Shown piece after piece: positions 1 through 11,199 of a stretch of 64,000 bases of DNA. Position 1 is the stretch's first letter; every line of letters begins with the position of its first letter. Source of the DNA: Tilletiopsis washingtonensis (Eukaryota > Basidiomycota > Exobasidiomycetes > Entylomatales); assembly GCF_003144115.1 (NCBI RefSeq), contig NW_020312014.1, positions 346,620 through 410,619 on the forward strand, in the 5' to 3' direction. The notes below the pieces were generated by a model that saw nothing but the letters and a program-made list of their open reading frames with translations, made no database searches and was not told the origin of the DNA. A program made the position numbers and the translations under genes.

Positions 1-113
1 AAGGCGCCCAAGGAGCAGTAAATTGGCCACGCGCGCCGCCGCCGCAGCTCCGCCGCTCCCTCTGACATCTCCATCACCTCCTCCTACTGTTACACCCTCG
101 CTTCAGCTCAACA
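1..113. other. 5' flank of the first gene
   Basis: Left edge of the window. It is pyrimidine-rich just before the ATG at 114, as upstream of many genes here. No coding signal or other element is seen. Confidence 0.4.
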
Positions 114-510
114 ATGCCCAAAAAGCGTTCTTCCTCCTCCTCGCCTGACGCTGATGAGAAGAAAGTGAAGAAGAGAGCATCTGCTGCGCCTCCGAAGCCG
201 TGGACTGAGGCAGAGCGTGGGTCTGACGGAGGCGACGGCACGGCACACACTGACACGGCCTCGCAGAGATGGAGGCCCTCATCCTCGTCCTGGCCCACTC
301 GGACGTCAAGACCGGCGCCGGCCTCTATCGCACCATGGGCGAGAAGCTTGGCCGCACGCCCAAGTCCATCGAGGTGTGTACTGCACTGTCGTGTTCTAGG
401 ATGCCTGGACTGACGCAGGCTCGGGTTTGCAGAACTGGTGGCTCGGCAAGATCAAGAAGCAGATCGAGCAGGCGCGCGGCGGCGATAGCCAGCCGGCTAA
501 GGAGGAGTAG
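114..510 (+). CDS. small Myb/SANT-like nuclear protein, member A1
   Basis: Spliced product of 95 residues from exons 114-216, 267-373 and 433-510. A short Ser/Lys/Arg-rich tail (starts MPKKRSSSSS) is followed by a single predicted three-helix domain: W30-T-E-A-E, a Leu-rich helix, then GRTPKSIENWW and a basic C-terminus. The aromatic and helix spacing looks like one Myb/SANT or trihelix repeat, so DNA binding or chromatin association in the nucleus is inferred, not shown. It is the first of three tandem paralogues (next at 714 and 1439); three more lie at 17-19.4 kb. Intron 1 is phase 1, directly after the W-x-x-A-E motif, and intron 2 is phase 0, just before the NWW segment. The start is chosen because it gives the same MPK-type N-terminus as the paralogues. 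Confidence 0.72.
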
Positions 511-713
511 AAGTGCCGGGCCAGGCTGCCGCCGCAGGCGGTGATTGTGGGGCCTCCGCCGACGCCGACGCGGCCCGCCGGCCTCATCACCTGGCACTCG
601 CTCGTAATCTCTATTCTGCCTCTACCATCGCGTGCCTTCGTGTCCTGCCTCGAGCCTGACGTGTCCGAGTAGTGTCTACTTGCGTCTCTTCCACCACATC
701 ATCCGCTGCAAAC

Positions 714-1129
714 ATGCCCAAGCGCTCTCACAGCGACGGCGAGGAGGACGACAAGAAGGTCGCGCAGGTCGACACGAAGGATGAGAAGAAGCCTAAGAAG
801 CCGCGCACGTCAAGCACGGCTGAGCGCACAGGAGCTTGGAGCGAGGCTGAGAGTGAGTGCTGCAGAGTCTGACGACGCTGACTGAAAAACTGACATCTGC
901 TCGGCCAGTCCACGAGCTGCTCATCTGCGTCCTCGCAAACGCGAGCTTCTCGACGGGCCAGACCATGTACGACCAGGTCGGAGCGCGCCTCGGCCGGTCG
1001 CCCAAGAGCGTCAAGGTGGGTAGTGGCCATGCACGCGTCGAACACGCAGACCGCTTACGCATCTCGCAGAACATGTGGCTCATGCGCCTCAAGAAGGAAG
1101 TCGAGGACGTAAAGGCCAGCCTGGGATAG
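714..1129 (+). CDS. small Myb/SANT-like nuclear protein, member A2
   Basis: Spliced product of 101 residues; exon 1 is 714-852. The Lys/Asp/Glu-rich N-terminal tail contains KKPKKPR, a plausible nuclear localisation signal. It is followed by W-S-E-A-E, a helix, GRSPKSVKNMW and a basic end. The domain aligns residue for residue with member A1 (GARLGRSPKSVK against GEKLGRTPKSIE) and has introns at the same two positions: phase 1 after the first motif, phase 0 before the N-x-W. An upstream in-frame ATG-less extension exists, but the ATG at 714 matches the paralogues. The function of the family is unknown to me; single-repeat Myb-like DNA binding is inferred from the tryptophan pattern. Confidence 0.72.
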
Positions 1130-1438
1130 CCTTGACGGGCCGCGCTGCATTGACGGGCTTCCAATGAAATCGCTTCCCTGATTACCGCACTGCTCCAGTG
1201 TGCTTGACGTGTTCAGCTTGTGTGCAGCACGCGTGCAGGAGAGCGGCGGTGCAAGTCAGGGGCTACCTCCGCACCGCCGATGAGCTGGCGAGGCGATCGA
1301 GGCTGCGAGGTGATGAAGCGCAGAGCCACGCGGCGCCGCCGCTCCGTGACCCTCTGTATCAGTGTTCCTGAGCGCACCTTCATCAGCTTCGTCCACCATC
1401 TCCGCACTCGCTTTACCCTCTCGCACCTCCACTTGCCG

Positions 1439-2044
1439 ATGATGGCTCCCATACGTGACGAGTCTGACTCCGGCTCCGAGTACTCGCCCGGAGGCAAGAG
1501 CTCCGCGAAGCAGACCAAGCGCGAGCGCGACGACTCGTCCGACTCGGAGTGTGCGCCTGCAAAGCGTTCCGTGAAGCAGGGCTCGCCCTCCAAATCGCCT
1601 TCGCCCAAGAAGCCGCGCAATGTTGGTGCCGCGCGCAAGGCTGGCTTCAACACCGGCCCTTGGTCGGCCGAAGAAGGTGCGTGTGACGACGAGATGCGGA
1701 GGAAGGGTACAATGCGACGTCAATGAGTGGCTTACACCTGCGCGGGGACAGATCGACTGGCAACGATTGTCCGTGCATTCTTGAACCGTGTCGCTGCCAT
1801 TGACGCGAGCATGCGCAGTACACGCTCGCTCTCAACGCTCCTGTCAAGCTGACGAGAGAGCAGCAGAAGCTCGTGGGAGAGAAGGTCGGACGCGATGTGA
1901 ACGCGGTCGGTCACTGGGTGAGTCAGACCTGCGTGCCCTGTCTCGCTGGAGAATGCGGCTCACACCTCGCGCTCGAAGTTCTACGGCAAGCTCACAAAGA
2001 ACGTGAACGCCGCGCGCAAGGAGCTCGAGGAGCTCGACAAGTGA
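1439..2044 (+). CDS. small Myb/SANT-like nuclear protein, member A3
   Basis: Predicted product of 139 residues, the longest of the family. The first ~75 residues are Ser/Lys-rich and disordered, with SPSPKK and KRERDD runs. Then come PWSAEE, a helical segment, GEKVGRDVNAVGHW and a Lys-rich end (ELEELDK). Three introns are needed. The first (phase 1, after W-S-A-E-E) and last (phase 0, after GHW) match members A1 and A2. The middle one (before YTLALNAP) is extra, uses an unusual GTCCGT donor and is supported only by alignment to the paralogues. The last acceptor is AAG rather than CAG. Two ATGs lie in a row at 1439 and 1442. Exact splicing is less certain than for A1 and A2. Confidence 0.6.
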
Positions 2045-2243
2045 GGCGCGGGTGGCCATGTGCGGCATCGGCAGCGATGTCTGCTTCGTCGAGCGAACGG
2101 CGCCTCGCCAGCAGCAAGCCTCGGCCTCGTGACGCCAGCAGTCGTGCGCTGTGCTTGAGCAGCAATGTCATTAGCGTGGTCTCGAGTCACCAGAGGGAAG
2201 CATGAGCTGAGCGGAGCATGAAGAGAGAGAGAAACGGTGCTGC

Positions 2244-4327
2244 CTAGAGCTTGCCCTTCTTGGCCGCGGCCAGCTCGTCCTTGACCTGGTCGCGCAGCAC
2301 GCGCCGCAGGATCTTGCCGCTGGGCGACTTGGGGATCGCCTCCATGACGCGGCAGCCGCCGCGCAGCTTCTTGTGGTTTGCCACCTTGGCATTGACCCAG
2401 TCGATGACCTGCGCGAGCGACGACAGTGAGCAGGCATTCGGGCGTCGGAGGGCCTGGCGCGGCACTCACCTCCTTGGAGAACTTCTCCGACGCTGCCTTG
2501 TCCTTGAGGATGCTCGCATCGGCAGGCACAACGTATGCCCGTGGCATTTCTGAGGCCTGCTCCTCGGAGTACACGCCGATGACGGCGCTGTCTGCCACCG
2601 CGGGGTGCTCCAGCAGCAGAGCCTCGAGCTCAGCCGGCGCGACTGCGTGCGACGCGTCAGTCCGGGCGCGCGTGCGTAGGGGCGACCACGCGCAACCCAC
2701 CCTGGAAGCCCTTGTACTTGATGAGCTCCTTGATACGGTCGACGATGTAGAAGTTCTTGCCGTCGGGGCAGATGGCAACGTCGCCCGTGTGGAACCAGCC
2801 GTCCTTGTCGATGCACTCGGCCGTGGCGTCGGGGCGGTTGAGGTACCCCTTCATGATCTGCGCGCCGACTCACATCTCAGCCGCCAGCCACCCGATGAAC
2901 CCCAAACGACCTCCAGATTACTCACAGTAGGTCCACGCAGCCACAGCTCGCCCGGGCGGCCGTCCTTGCCTTGCACGTGACCGTAGTCCTCGCCGGACTC
3001 CGCGTCGACGATACGCGCCTCGACGCCCGGCAGCAGGAGACCGCATGACCCCTTCACCTTCTGATATTGCTTGTATGGGCAGTACGTAGCCACCGGACTC
3101 GTCTCAGATAATCCGTAGCCCTGCGTTACTTTGCCTGGGAGCCGCTTCTCGACCTGGTCGCCGAGCTCTGCGCTGAGGGGCGCGGCACCAGACATGAACA
3201 TCTTGATCGAAGAGAGGTCGTACTTGTTGACGACGGGACTCTTGGCGATGAGCACGAGCAGCGGCGGCACGACAATCGCCACGGTGACCTTGTACTTCTG
3301 AACGGCTCCGCACCAGTCGTCGAGGTCGAACTTGGGGAGGACCACCGTGGTGACGCCCCACCAGACGGCGTGGTGGATGAACTGCGCGCGGCAAACGATG
3401 AGCTCGTGCGCTGCATGCCGCTTACTCCCGCACGATGCTGCGTACCTTGCAGAGCGCGAAGATGTGTTGCATCGGCAGGACAGCCAAGTGCCGGTCCTTT
3501 GGCGTGAAGTCGCCGCAGAGGCCAGGGCTGACGGCGGACGTGACGCAAATCATGTTGTTGCTGCGCGCAGAAAGATTAGCGGGTGCTGGTGAAGCGGGTG
3601 CTGGTGGACAACACAAAACACCGCTGAACTCACTGCGTCAGCTGCACACCCTTTGGCTTGCCGCTCGTGCCGCTGGAGTAGACGATGAACGCGTCTGTGT
3701 CCTTGGGGTTCGACACCTTGACCGACTCGAGCTTCTCGTCGCTCAGGAGCGTGCGCAGGTCCTTCTCGCCGTTCTCGCCCTCGACGAACTTGTCTGCATC
3801 GTCGAGCAGCCACAGCCGCGGCAGGTCGCCGCACGTCTCCGACACCTTGGCGAGCGCGATGCCCTTGCGCGCGACGGGCGCGACGGCGGGGTGCGCAAAG
3901 ACGTACTGCACCTCGGCGTCGAGCAGCGGGTGCGTGAACTCCTCGCCCGAGTAGGCGGGGTTCATGGGCACCAGCACGACGCCGGCACAGAGGCCGGCAA
4001 GCACGATGCGCGGATACATCGTCGAGTTGGGCGAGAAGATGGCGACGCGGGCGCCGGGCTGCAGCTTGAGCTTGTGCCGCAGCACGTGCGCCAGCTTGCG
4101 GGCGTCGCTGAAGAGCTGTGGATGGGGTCGTCAGTCGGCGTACGTGCACACTGAGGAGCACTACACACCTGGTCGCGCGAGAGCTCCCAGCCATCATGAG
4201 CACGGATGAAGGCGGGCGCACTGCCAGCCACCTTGTTCGGGTTGCTCTGCAGGAACTCGAAGATGTTCGTTGCACGGCCCTCTGCGCTAGGCGCCTCGCC
4301 GTAGGGCGACTTGATGATCTGAGCCAT
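2244..4327 (-). CDS. 4-coumarate-CoA-ligase-like acyl-CoA synthetase
   Basis: Adenylate-forming (ANL superfamily) enzyme of about 570 residues in several exons. It should activate an aryl or fatty carboxylic acid to an acyl-AMP and then an acyl-CoA. Visible core motifs in order: the phosphate loop [52 protein letters not shown] and the C-terminal lysine motif [11 protein letters not shown]. The order and spacing are those of plant 4CL and the fungal 4CL-like or luciferase-like group. Substrate cannot be read from the sequence. The protein ends KKGKL; GKL is a weak relative of the peroxisomal PTS1 tripeptide, so peroxisomal import is possible but unproven. The start at 4327 gives an N-terminus without an obvious presequence. 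Confidence 0.9.
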
Positions 4328-4718
4328 GGTGCGGATGGAGCAGTGGTAGTGGTGGGTGAGGTGGATGAGAGAGAGTGCGAAGGCGATCGGCCTTCTCGCC
4401 CAGGGGCGCCAGCGCCGGCCGGCCGACGGGCAGTCAAGCGCAGGCGGAGTGCCCGCAGGCCGAGCGCCGGTCCGCCATGTCCGGCGAGCCGTGTCACTCC
4501 TCTGGTGCCTCTCGCATCCCTTTCCCCACAGCGCGTCTGCCCCACGTCATGCGGTCGGCGTGCAGGCATCTGGCCACGCGCGATGCCTCCGCACGCCGCC
4601 ACAGCCTCGGCTCCGGCGCACATCCACCCTCCGAAGCCGACCGCTTCTCGGAGATCGGCACTCGGGACGCGGACATGTTCACAAGCCACATCGAAGTCAG
4701 AGCAAGCACAGAGCACAT
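4328..4718. other. intergenic spacer between two minus-strand genes
   Basis: A 391-nt gap that must hold the 3' end of the eIF2B epsilon gene and the promoter of the acyl-CoA ligase. No open frame with coding character and no RNA gene is recognised. Confidence 0.5.
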
Positions 4719-7222
4719 CTATTCCTCGTCGCTCTCCTCCTCACTGTCCTCGGCGCTCTCGAGGATGAAGCGCACGATGGGCTCGGCGCGCCGGCGCAGC
4801 TCCAGCGCTGCCTCGCCGCCACGGGCCTCGCTGCCGTCGCGCGCCGCCGGCGAGCGCCACCACGCCACGATCGCCTCGTCCGACACGAGGTCGTCGTTGT
4901 AGAGCTTCTTGAGCAGCGGCACGAAGAGCGCCGCGTGCGAGGTGTGCAGCGCACAGTATGTCTGAGAGAGGTGCTAGTCAGTCGCAGAGCTGCGGCGAAC
5001 TGCCACCAGGCCGCTCACCTGCATCATGGCCACCGCCTCGATCTCATCGTCGCTGGCAACCGTCTCAATGAGCGGGCCCCAGCGGTCGAGGATGGCACCC
5101 GTCTGCTTGCCGTCCTTGGCATCGCAGCGGTCCAGGATGAAGCTGATGGCCACCTGACGCACCTCCGAGAGCGGCACGTTGCTCGCCATGCGCAGCGTCT
5201 TGAGCTCGATGGCCGCATTGTCCGTCGTGTGGCCCTCCTCAAAGGCGCGCTTGAGTGATGCAACGGCCTCCGTCTTGAAGTCTGCCAGGCGGGCGTTGGC
5301 CTCTGCTCTGTCGGCGGCAGTCTCATCGCCGTTGGCACCGTCGCCTCCAATGATGAGCGAGGCACCGACGGCGCCCTCGTGCATGTCTGCGTCCTCCACG
5401 CTCGACATGCTCGAGCCATCCCACTCGTCGAGCAGCTCAGAGTCGCCGCCGATGGAGCTGGCGTCGTCGCTGGCATCGTCGTCAATGTCGCCTGCCTCTG
5501 CGCCGAGATAGTCGTGAAGCGGAGCATCGAGCTCCTCTTCGTCGTCGTCATCGTCGTCCTCCGCTGCGCGGCCCTCGCCAGCGCGGGGCCACAGGAAGCC
5601 CTTCCCTTGTGCGCCCAGCGCTGGGTCGACTGCTGCAGCTGTTTTCGGCGTGGCAGCGTTTCCGGACCACTCCTCGTCATCGTCATCCCCGTGCTCCCTT
5701 GCGCCAACGCGCGAGAAGGGCGGCAGCGTGACGTTGGGCCCGACGACGCAGCCCGGGCCGATCAGGCAGCCGCGCCCAAGCACGACGCCGTCGAGCAGAG
5801 TAGCTCCGGACGCAACGATGCTGCGGTCGAGCGAGCAGCGTTCGCCGATTGTGACCGAGTGCCAGACGTGCGAGCCTCTGATGGCCGTGTGCGCACCGAC
5901 GCTGACGCTTGGGCCAATGACGGAGCGAGCAAGCCGGACGTCTGCACCGAGCTTGGCGCCGCCTGCAACGAGCGTGCCCGGGCCGAGCACAGTGGTGCTG
6001 AAAGAGCGCGGTCTGCCTTCAGCTCATGCCCAGCGCGGCACAGCCTGATGCAACTCACTCGTCCAGCGCAACACCAGCGCCAACCAGCGCGCGTCCCCTC
6101 TTCTCCAGTCTCTCGCCCGGCCAGATGTTGCTCGAAGGCACGAGCGGGTGGGCCGCGCCTGCCAGCACGTCGCGCGTGATGGCGTCGTAGGCGCGCGTAG
6201 AGCTTGCGCGTGCGCCGTAGCCGTTCTTCTGCACCGACGGGCCAGCTGCTGCGCCCGACGACGAGCCGCAGACGTGCATGAAGATCTTGGAGTCAAGCAG
6301 GTCGGACGTGAGGATGCCGGGCACAAAGTCGCCGCGCAGCGACTGATAGTCGAAGTTCTCGGAGAACAGCGGCGGCACCTGAACACAAGCGTCAGCCAGT
6401 AGCGGCAGTCCTAGAGAGAGCTGCACTCACCTCGGCGCCGCAAACGTCGATGCCCGCCTCCACCAGGTCAGCGCGCACCTCCAGCTCGCCATCGCCGCCC
6501 TCCTTCTCCTCCAGGAAGAGCACCTCGTTCGGGATCTCGACAGCCTTGCCGACGCCATGAGCGGCGTAGTGCAGCAGCTGCGAGTTGCCGTTGAGGACGT
6601 GCAGGGGGGCATGAAGGCCTCTGATGGAGCAATCATCAGCTACGCGCAGCATAGATGTCCTCACTTGCACGCACCTGCTCCGCGCATTCTCGCCGACCTG
6701 CATGGCGCACAGCGTCATGGCCGTGTCCTTGTCCTTCAGCTTGCGTGCGCGGTGGGCCTCGACGATGGCGGCAAGGTCCATGCCCACGATGGCATCGGGC
6801 TGCACGAGCAGGAACTCGCCGCGGATGACCTGGCGCGCATCGATTTCGCGCAGCGAGTCGCCGACAGAGCGGGCCTCGGGCGTGCGCACCGTCGTCACCT
6901 CCATGCCGGGAGGTGCCGGGTGGGCGGTGAGGTGCTCACGCAGGACATCGGCGTGAGAGATGCTGAGGATGTACACCTGCTCGACGCGCGCGAGCGAGAG
7001 GGCGCGCAGGTGCAGCGAGAGCAGCGGCACATTGAGGAAAGGCCGCAGCAGCGCGCAGCTCTCGATGCTCTCGGCGGAGGAGGAGGCGGCAGCGCTGACG
7101 TCGAGCGGCGCAAAGGCGCGCGAGAACGTGTCGGCCAGGATGACGGCGGCGAGCGGCTCCTCTTGCGCGCCGTCCTTGTCTGCGCCGCCGCCGGGCGCCT
7201 TGGCACTCTTCTTGGGTGCCAT
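4719..7222 (-). CDS. GCD6: translation initiation factor eIF2B subunit epsilon
   Basis: Catalytic subunit of the guanine-nucleotide exchange factor for eIF2, about 750 residues in five exons. The N-terminus is a nucleotidyltransferase-like domain (LAAVILADTFSRAFAPL). A left-handed beta-helix of hexapeptide repeats follows (LGPGTLVAGGAKLGADVR, VVGPNVTLPPFSRV), then an acidic linker, and a C-terminal W2/HEAT domain with the aromatic-acidic end typical of the exchange-active epsilon subunit (IVAWWRSP, then RFILESAEDSEEESDEE). All domains are in the family order. The ATG at 7222 is the first in frame and starts MAPKKSAKAPGG. It lies divergently 223 bp from the paraoxonase-like gene. The cell site is cytosolic and the role is in general translation and its stress control. 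Confidence 0.92.
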
Positions 7223-7445
7223 GATGGGGGAGTGAGGGACGGGAAGGAATGCGGTGGACCCGCGAGCGCGAGCAAGAGAGAGGTGCGGCATGCGCTTGCT
7301 GACGTAAGCGGCGAGGGCACGCACCCGGAACACGGGTGTGGAGGCGGATGCGGGGCACGGACCGGCTCCCCCAAGCAGCCGCTTCCGGCCGCCGGCCTCC
7401 TTCTCGCCCCCCATCATCCTTACCCCACGGAGCAGCCTTGTCGAC

Positions 7446-9170
7446 ATGGCCGTTATTCCTATCGCCGGCGCCGTCCTGGCGCTGCTGGGCGTCGTCTTCC
7501 AGTTCGCGCTGCTGCCGCGCCTCACCGTCTTTGGCGTGCTCAGCCGCTCGCTCGAGAACAAGAGCAATGGCCGCTGCGAGATCATCCCTCGTGAGTGCAG
7601 CGCAGCGGATGTTCCGCTGTGAGGTTATTTCACTGATCATTCATCCGCGATGCAGAGCTCCAGGGCTGCGAGGACATGTGGCTGCACCAGGACACCGGCT
7701 ACCTCTACGCCGCCTGCTCCGACCCGCTCACGTCGCGCATGTCGTGGCTGCCCTGGTGAGTGCCCGAATGTGCAGAGCAGTGCCAGGCAGCTTGACTGAC
7801 AGTCTTACTTCTGGCTAGCCAAGACCGCCTTGACTGGAACAAGTATCCGGCGACGACCGACTACATCGCCGTCGTGGACACGCGGGGCAGCGGGCCGTGG
7901 TCCGAGCGCATCCGCAAGGTGACGCCCAAGAACTTCCCCGGCGTGCAGGTCAACGGCCAGCCGATCTACAACCTGCACGGCATCTCGGTGCACGTCGCCG
8001 ACTCGGTGCTGCCGGGCAGCAAGCCGACGCTCAAGTTCTTCATCGTCAACCACCGCCCGCCGGTGGATGCACAGGGCCGCATCGACGCCGCCGCTGCCCT
8101 CAAGTCCGGCGCCAACTCGACCGTCGAGCTCTTCACCACCACCGTCGGCAGCGACGAGTTCGAGTACGAGCACACGTTCGCGCACCCGGAGATCCGCACG
8201 CCCAACTCGCTTGCTGCGACCGGCAAGGACTCGTTCATCTTTACGAATGACCACGGCGCCAAGGTGGGCCACGGCCGCGCCCTCGACCTGCTTCTTGCGC
8301 GCTCCAGTACGTGATGTGTGGCGCCGCCATGCGACCGAAGCTCACGACAATCGCAGATGCCGGCTACTGCGACAAGAAGGGATGCAAGAACGCATTGAGC
8401 CCCCTGCCGTTCCCGAACGGCATCACGAACGTGAGTGCTGGCAATGTCCCAGAGTAGAGGAGTTGCTGACTCTTGCCACGTCTGCAGGGTGCCAAGGACA
8501 AGGAGTGTGAGTGAGGCGTGCGTCAGGCAGTCGCTTGCCTACTGATGCTTGTCGCAGACTGGATCGCATCCACCTCGGACGGCAAGCTTCGCCAGGTTGA
8601 GCTGCAGGCCGATGGCTCGCTCGTTCTTGTGAGTAGAGCCACGCTGCAGCAACAGACTTTCGCTGACGCTGCTCTCCCAGCTGGACGAGGTTGCGGTGAG
8701 GACCTCCCTCGCGAACGCGGGCGCACCCACTCAGCTGACATTTTCCTACTACAGACCGGCTACCCGATGGACAACCTGCGCACCGACAGCAACGGCCACG
8801 TCTGGGCGGCCAGCTTCCCGAAGCTACTCAAGCTTCTGCCGCGTGAGTGGCGCTCAACTTGCGCCCGTGACGTGCATCGCTGACCCTGCCGCAGACTTCG
8901 AGGACCCCGTCAACACGCACTCGCCCGCGCACGCCATGCGCCTGCGCCTCAACGAGGGCAAGGACGCCTTCTTCGGCCAGAAGTACTCCGTCGACCACGT
9001 CTTCGAGGACGATGGAAAGATCGCCGTGAGTCGCCCGCCCATGCCCAGCGGCTCCTGTGCTGACGCGCCCGCGACAGTCCGGCATCACCGTCGTCGTTCA
9101 CGACACGGACAAGCGCAAGCTGTTCATGGGCGGCGTGCAGACGCCGTACTCGCTCGTGTGCGATATCTAG
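7446..9170 (+). CDS. paraoxonase/arylesterase-like calcium-dependent hydrolase
   Basis: Protein of about 400 residues split over about nine exons. The first 25 residues are hydrophobic (IPIAGAVLALLGVVFQFALL), fitting the uncleaved signal anchor of PON-family proteins, so secretory-pathway or lipoprotein-like membrane attachment is inferred. The six-bladed propeller motifs are present: GCEDMWLH (calcium-binding Glu-Asp), LHGISVH (His of the catalytic dyad region), FFIVNHR, FTNDHG and MDNLRTDSNGHVW (Asp-Asn pair). These are the known calcium ligands of PON1, so an active lactonase/esterase is likely; the natural substrate is unknown. Two exons are microexons: 8488-8506 (19 nt) and 8681-8695 (15 nt). 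They are flanked by complete introns and needed to keep the frame. Confidence 0.85.
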
Positions 9171-9250
9171 GCTCCGCGCGCCTCTTGCACAGGGTCACTC
9201 CAGATGGCGCGATGATGCATGCTCGCATTGCTCGCTCTCGCCGTACGCCC

Positions 9251-10963
9251 TCACTTCTTCTCCCGCAAGGACCGCTTGAACTTGTTGAGCCTGTACTCGG
9301 CAGAGTCAGCGTGCGGTCAGCCAATGCACACATCTTACGGACGCACCTGTCGTGGTTGGCTGCCCGTGCCCGATGGCTGTCGTCCTGGCTGCCGGCCACC
9401 TGCGACACAGGCGCGTAGAGGAAGTCGCGGCCCGTCACCGGCGGCGGCGGCTGGGCGTTGCGGCGGCTCTGCGACGCGGCGTTCATCGTCTCGGGGATGA
9501 ACTCCATCGCGATTGGCCGCTCGTACGACATGGCCTTCGTCTGCTGCTGGCGGTCGCGGTACGAGGCGGAGCGCTTCAGGATCGGCCGCGACCAGTTCTC
9601 TGCAGCAACAGAGTCAGAACAGGGGCCATGGCGCCGCTTCGAGGGCACTCACCGATGAGGCGGTCTGCAATGCGGCGAATGCCAGCCTCGACGCGCCCGC
9701 ACATCGAGTAGAAGAGCACCACCTTGCCGAGCCCGCTCATCTTCAGCGAGATCGTGTCGATCTCCATGCCGAGCAGGATAGGGAAGAAGGCGCGCTGGAT
9801 GTTGAGCGAGGGCAGCGACTTGTCGGGCAGCGGCTCGAGCCATCGCCGCACGCCGTCGAGCAGGTTGTTGTCCAGGATCGACTGCTGCAGATGAGATCTG
9901 CACAGGCGGAGTCAGCTTGTGCTGCAGCTTCGGTTCGGCATGTACCACTCACTTTTGCAGCGTGTCGACGACAACGCCCAGCATGCGCAGCTTGTTCGTC
10001 GCCGGCCGCTTTTCGTCATTTGCAGTGTGGTCGTCATTGGCCGCTGCGATCATGCGGTCCCGAATCTGAGCCACTTCGTCATCGGCAGCTTGGTCGAGGT
10101 CCTGCACGAGTGTCAGGGCGAGCAGCACACGGCAACGGCGCGAGACTCACCACCTCGTCGTCCTTCTTCTTGCGTGGCCGCTTCTTCGTTGGCCGCGTCG
10201 CCGCCTGGATCGCCAGGTCGAGCTCCCGGCGCCGGCCTGCGACATGCACTCAGCGCGAGGCGCAAACGAGACGGAGACGGAGCACTCACGCTCGGCTTGC
10301 TCAGCCTGGCCAAGCTCCGCGTCGGGCGCTCTTTGCTCCACTGGGGATGCTGAGCGCTCCGGCGACACCGCCCGAGACTTCTTTCTGCGACGAGCGATGC
10401 ACTGCATCAGCATGTAGCACCTCTGGCCGCCGCTGGCGCGTCACGCGGGCCTCCAGCTGCATCTGATGACTCACTTCTTTGGCCGCTCAGCCTCGCGCTC
10501 CTGGTACTCCTCCTCATCCTCCTCCTCCACGGGCTGCGGCCGCTTGGCCGAGCTCTCGTTGTCCTCGTCCATGTCCTCCACAGCCGACGCCTGGCGAACA
10601 TGCCCTGGCTCGCCGTCCCGCGCACCTGCATTCATCTCTGCGTCCATCGCCTCGCGTGCGTCCTGCTCCTCCTGCTCGCCCTGCGGCTCAGGGCCCTCGG
10701 AGTCGAGCACAGTCGACGCTCCACCTGCCGCCTTGCCCGCGCCGACGATGCCCGCTGCCTCGAGGTTGCCCTCGACGTCTGCGCCGCGGCTATCGCCCGT
10801 TGCCTCGCCGTCGGGCGCATCGTGTGCGCCAAACATGGACGCCGAAACGCCCGGGCTGTCGGGCTCGCGCAGCGGCGAGTCGGGCGCCAGATCGGCCATC
10901 AGGTCCTGTGTCCGCCGCATCAGCAGTGCGCAGAGCCTCGTGGTGCTGCCTGCTCACCGCCAT
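9251..10963 (-). CDS. SPN1: transcription elongation factor IWS1/SPN1
   Basis: Nuclear factor that binds Spt6 and elongating RNA polymerase II. Product about 430 residues. The N-terminal third is acidic and disordered ([29 protein letters not shown]). Basic stretches follow ([11 protein letters not shown]), then the conserved TFIIS-N-like helical core: [74 protein letters not shown]. The core matches the IWS1 family closely. The last exon gives [13 protein letters not shown] using the acceptor GTACAG. A first tiny exon coding only MA (start at 10963) followed by an intron gives [13 protein letters not shown], the preferred start. It is divergent from the TFIIF-beta gene with about 240 bp between starts. 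Confidence 0.9.
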
Positions 10964-11199
10964 GGTGACAAGTCCAGATCTCCAGGTGTGTGTGGTGATA
11001 TGCGCAGCGTGGGCGCCGCGGTGAGGAGGGAGATGGTGGTCGGAAGAGAGGAGCGAGTCGTGGAGATGCGCCAGACGCGCGCCGCGGCCGCCGGTGCCGC
11101 TCGCACGGAAGCGCGCGCGGCACGCTGCGAGCGGCCGACCCGCAGCGCCGTGCATGCTCCACCGCTTCCTCCTCCACGCCCACCACACATCTCTGCACC

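Noticed and set aside
2244-2258. A strict peroxisomal PTS1 on the acyl-CoA ligase
   Set aside because: The end is GKL, not a standard SKL-type tripeptide; only a weak possibility is noted.
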